Shown here in pieces: positions 6,232 to 8,638 of a stretch of DNA of 8,638 bases. The position numbers and the translations under genes were made by a program. The first letter of the stretch is position 1, and each line of letters begins with the position of its first letter. The notes beneath the pieces were generated by a model. It had not been told where the DNA came from. It saw nothing but the letters and a program-made list of their open reading frames with translations, and did not search any database. Source of the DNA: JANXVV01 sp038230975 (GTDB taxonomy: Bacteria; Planctomycetota; Phycisphaerae; Tepidisphaerales; Tepidisphaeraceae); the NCBI GenBank assembly GCA_038230975.1, contig JBBRMF010000225.1:1-8638 (forward strand), written 5' to 3'.

Positions 6232-7290
6232 ATGCGCTCGATTGCCACAACCGTTTTTCTACTGGTTTTATTGAATTGTTTGCCAATCCTTGCCGGAACC
6301 ACGGATAAGCGGCTTGACATTTATTGGGTCGATACGGAAGGAGGCGCTGCGACGCTGATTGTTACACCGGCGGGTGAATCAATCCTGATCGATGCGGGGA
6401 ACCCGGGTTCCCGCGATCCTCATCGCATTTTTGATGTGGCTTCGAAAGTAGCCGGGCTAAAACAGATTGATCATCTGGTAACGACGCACTACCACATCGA
6501 CCATTTCGGCGGTGCGGCCGAACTTGCGGCGATGATCCCGATCCGAAATGTCTACAACAACGGGGATTTTGCCTCGGGCCGTGAGAAGCCCTCGCCTGAA
6601 TATCGAAGCTTCAAAGCCGATCGTCGTATCGTGCTCAATCCCGGCGAGGAGATTCCGCTGCAATCCCCCACCGATTCAAGCGTTCCAGCGTTGCACCTCA
6701 AATGTCTGGCCGCACGGCAGATTATCATTGATCCCCCCGCCGACGCCGTCCAAAATCCACTTTGCATCGATCCTAAACATAAGGCCAAGGATTTGAGCGA
6801 CAACGCCAATAGCATTGTACAACTGCTCAGTTTCGGAGATTTTCGCTTCTTTGATGGCGGTGACCTCACCTGGAACGTCGAATTGAAATTGGTCTGCCCC
6901 ATCAATCTGGTTGGAACGGTGGATGTCTACCAGGCCGAGCATCACGGGCTTGATCAGAGCAATCACCCGCTTCTGATTGCGTCCCTCGCCCCGACGGTGG
7001 CGATCATCAACAATGGCCCTAGGAAAGGTTGCGGACCGGAGATGTTCGCCACGATGAAAGCGACTCCATCGATCCAGGGAATCTACCAGCTTCACCGCAA
7101 CATCCGCCCGGACGGTGACAAGATCAACGTTGAAGTCGAGCACATCGCCAATGAAGAAGAAAACTGCCAGGGAAACTACGTGAAACTCTCGGTGGACCCG
7201 GCTGCCAAGACTTACACCGTTTCCGTGCCATCAACGAAGCATGAGAAAACGTATACGATTCAAAAACATGCAACGGCCGCCGGTAAATAG
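6232..7290 (+). CDS. Exported metallo-beta-lactamase-fold hydrolase, ComEC-like catalytic domain
   Basis: This 352-residue protein has an N-terminal signal peptide: Arg3, a hydrophobic core at about 5-20 (TTVFLLVLL), then LAG near 20-22, so it should be exported. The MBL fold starts with DIYWVDTEGGAATLIVTPAG (29-48) and LIDAGNPG (52-59). The metal site is HYHIDH (86-91, HxHxDH), with the GGD aspartate at 211 and His237-His238 in AEHHGLDQSNHP, which resembles the AHHGS region of ComEC/Rec2-like hydrolases. IINNGP (259-264) also fits that group. There is no membrane channel domain, so it is not ComEC itself. The substrate is unknown. Residues 160-190 form an insertion with Cys158, Cys178 and nearby Pro/Asp. 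The gene begins 134 bases after cheX2, so it may have its own promoter and need not belong to the chemotaxis operon. Confidence 0.85.
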   Translation: MRSIATTVFLLVLLNCLPILAGTTDKRLDIYWVDTEGGAATLIVTPAGESILIDAGNPGSRDPHRIFDVASKVAGLKQIDHLVTTHYHIDHFGGAAELAAMIPIRNVYNNGDFASGREKPSPEYRSFKADRRIVLNPGEEIPLQSPTDSSVPALHLKCLAARQIIIDPPADAVQNPLCIDPKHKAKDLSDNANSIVQLLSFGDFRFFDGGDLTWNVELKLVCPINLVGTVDVYQAEHHGLDQSNHPLLIASLAPTVAIINNGPRKGCGPEMFATMKATPSIQGIYQLHRNIRPDGDKINVEVEHIANEEENCQGNYVKLSVDPAAKTYTVSVPSTKHEKTYTIQKHATAAGK

Positions 7291-7345
7291 TCCAAGTTTG
7301 GAGCATTGACAGAGGAGACGCCTCATTTCAACTGGATTATTCTTC

Positions 7346-7456
7346 GTAGGGTCCGCCGTGAGCTTGAGAATTTTTCGGTGGCGTGGGCGTCTCGCCCGCG
7401 TTTTCTTGCAAAGAAAGCACGGGCGAGACGCCCATGCCACCTTTTGCGGACCCTAC
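7346..7456. repeat. Nested palindromic repeat between convergent genes
   Basis: The outer arms, GTAGGGTCCGC (7346-7356) and GCGGACCCTAC (7446-7456), are perfectly complementary over 11 bases. Inside lie 25-base arms (7377-7401 and 7417-7441) with the core GGGCGTCTCGCCCG facing CGGGCGAGACGCCC. They match at 22 of 25 positions, and two of the three differences allow G-U pairing. The inner loop (7402-7416) is itself partly self-complementary around TTTTCTTGCAAAGAAA. Left and right spacers between arms are unequal, 20 and 4 bases. It sits between two convergent genes, so the transcript hairpin may end or insulate transcription from both sides. It resembles GC-rich dispersed palindromes of planctomycetes and relatives that I recall, but copy number was not checked. 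Short open frames across it are by-products of the repeat. Confidence 0.8.
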
Positions 7457-7461
7457 AACAC

Positions 7462-8638
7462 TCACGGCGTTGGCGTTGATCCCAGTTCGGCTCTCGTGAA
7501 ATCGAGCTTATAGATCGTGCCCTCATATCCTACTACATAAAGCGACCCCTCGTCGTCTCGCCCGAATGAGGTCACGCGCTCGGAGGCAAGGCATAGCTGC
7601 CAGATTCCCGTTAACTTACGTTCCGACTGCCTGAGCCCGAAAATACGCTTCGAGTTGTAATCTCCGAAAATATAGAGCCCATTGAATGGCTTGCCCACCG
7701 ATCCGCGATAGACGTATCCGCCGGTAACTGAATTGCCGAATCGGCGATTGTAAGCAAATACAGGAGACACGAAGGCCGCGCCCTCTTTTCGATATTTATT
7801 GGAATAGAGATCGAAACCTTCGTACACGTTCCATCCATAATTCTCGCCCGGCCGCACGATGTCCACTTCCTCAATACGGTCCTGCCCCACATCACCGACC
7901 CAAAGGTCTCCGTTGAGAGGATCAAAGCTAAATCGCCAGGGTTCGCGAAATCCGTAGGCCCATATCTCCGGCCGCGCCCCAATTTGGGTACGGAACGGGT
8001 TGTCTTTAGGGATCGCGTAATGCAATCCATCGCTTTCATGGTCGACATCGATCCGCAACATCTTGCCCAACGGCAGGTGCAGATCTTGACCGTGGCCTTG
8101 CGGATCGCCTTGCGGGCCGGTGTCGCCCATGGCAACGTACATGTATCCATCCGGCCCAAACTCAACTCCGCCACCGGCATGATCGACCGTCGCACAGGCG
8201 ATTCTGATAATCGTTCGCGAAGGCGTCCCGGAATCCTTCCGAAGATCCGGAGACGCAATTTTCTCCGATACAAACGCGTAGAGTTGGCCATTCACCATCA
8301 TTTCATGCTGAATATAATACTTGTGGTTCTCGCGAAACTTCGGGTGAAATGCCAATCCCAGCAAACCAGTCGCCCCTGCTTTATGAACCTCCGTTCCAAA
8401 GTCACCCCAGAGGTTTTTTTTGTCTCCTTCGGGTGTTTTAGAAAGTAAGTAAACGCGGCCAGTTTCGTGTTCGCAGATCAAAAATTGCCCCGCTTCAGAG
8501 CCTGTCGATTTATCCACCCCTTGCATATAAAGCAATTTCGTGCTAAAGTACCAGCCATTGGGGCTGGATAAGTTTGGATGACCTGGAGGTCGGTATGTCT
8601 CATTGGGCCGCGGCACCGCTGGATCGGAATCAGGTGGC
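7462..8638 (-). CDS. PQQ-type glucose/sorbosone dehydrogenase family protein (5' truncated)
   Basis: The - strand frame is open to the window edge, giving 391 visible residues with no start in view. GTG 8616 is in frame but lacks a Shine-Dalgarno and falls inside a Pro-rich linker. The protein is a six-bladed beta-propeller of the GSDH family (soluble aldose sugar dehydrogenases that use PQQ). Motifs in order (visible numbering): GLLGLAFHPKF (about 91-101), DHAGGGVEFGPDGYMYVAMGD (about 152-172, with the His that acts as catalytic base in the family), WAYGFREPWRFSFDP, GDLWVGDVGQDRIEEVDIV, GENYGWNVYEG (about 264-274), VTGGYVYRG and GLYIFGDYNSKRIFGL. The propeller looks nearly complete. Missing upstream residues probably hold a signal peptide, or another domain. 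A segment at about 30-50 (STKLLYMQGVDKSTGSEAGQ) looks like an insertion before the first blade. Sugar substrate and acceptor are unknown. The gene is convergent with the MBL hydrolase gene. Confidence 0.87.
   Translation of the reverse strand, partial: PPDSDPAVPRPNETYRPPGHPNLSSPNGWYFSTKLLYMQGVDKSTGSEAGQFLICEHETGRVYLLSKTPEGDKKNLWGDFGTEVHKAGATGLLGLAFHPKFRENHKYYIQHEMMVNGQLYAFVSEKIASPDLRKDSGTPSRTIIRIACATVDHAGGGVEFGPDGYMYVAMGDTGPQGDPQGHGQDLHLPLGKMLRIDVDHESDGLHYAIPKDNPFRTQIGARPEIWAYGFREPWRFSFDPLNGDLWVGDVGQDRIEEVDIVRPGENYGWNVYEGFDLYSNKYRKEGAAFVSPVFAYNRRFGNSVTGGYVYRGSVGKPFNGLYIFGDYNSKRIFGLRQSERKLTGIWQLCLASERVTSFGRDDEGSLYVVGYEGTIYKLDFTRAELGSTPTP

Noticed and set aside
6232..6300. Lipoprotein signal (LLNC) in the MBL protein
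   Set aside because: Asn before Cys does not fit a lipobox, and the hydrophobic core continues past it. An ordinary signal peptide is more likely.
7231..7526. Two - strand open frames reading through the palindrome (69 and 67 codons)
   Set aside because: They are made of repeat sequence rich in Arg/Ala (for example RHGRLARAFFARKRGRDAHAT) and have no ribosome site. Such frames arise from the GC-rich palindrome.
7984..8448. 154-codon open frame on the + strand
   Set aside because: It is antisense to the dehydrogenase, whose propeller motifs are continuous across it.

Overview
The window is a bacterial chemotaxis gene cluster on the + strand (1-6097), followed by a gene for an exported metallo-beta-lactamase-fold hydrolase (6232-7290). 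A nested palindromic repeat (7346-7456) then separates it from a convergent PQQ-type sugar dehydrogenase gene on the - strand (7462-8638), whose 5' end is cut by the window edge.

The chemotaxis cluster begins with the last 101 residues of a methyl-accepting chemotaxis protein (MCP). It continues cheR, cheD, cheY1, a CheC/CheX-type phosphatase, cheB, cheX1, cheY2, a short FapA/DUF342-type protein and cheX2. Several of these genes overlap by 4-8 bases (cheR/cheD, cheY1/phosphatase gene, cheB/cheX1) and the other gaps are short, so the stretch 397-6097 reads as one operon. Adaptation is covered three ways: CheR methylates receptors, CheB demethylates or deamidates them, and CheD deamidates them. 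Two CheY proteins carry the output, and three CheC/CheX-family proteins could dephosphorylate them. No cheA, cheW or cheZ is in the window. The kinase and coupling protein are presumably upstream or elsewhere in the genome.

The two CheY proteins differ. CheY2 keeps the E. coli-like residues expected of a motor-binding regulator (DWNMP, TTE, Tyr three residues before the conserved Lys). CheY1 has changed these positions and its gene overlaps its own phosphatase gene. The FapA-like protein lies between cheY2 and cheX2 and lacks the large N-terminal region usual for its family.

Organism: a flagellated, moderately GC-rich bacterium. Multiple CheX proteins with CheD, an exported MBL hydrolase, a GSDH-type dehydrogenase, and a GC-rich palindrome of a kind I associate from memory with planctomycetes and relatives all suggest the Planctomycetota/Verrucomicrobiota side of the tree. 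This is an inference and is not proven by the sequence. I see no tRNA, rRNA, CRISPR array, transposase or convincing phage gene. I do not see a wholly new system. The most unusual part is the multi-phosphatase, dual-CheY operon with an embedded truncated FapA protein.
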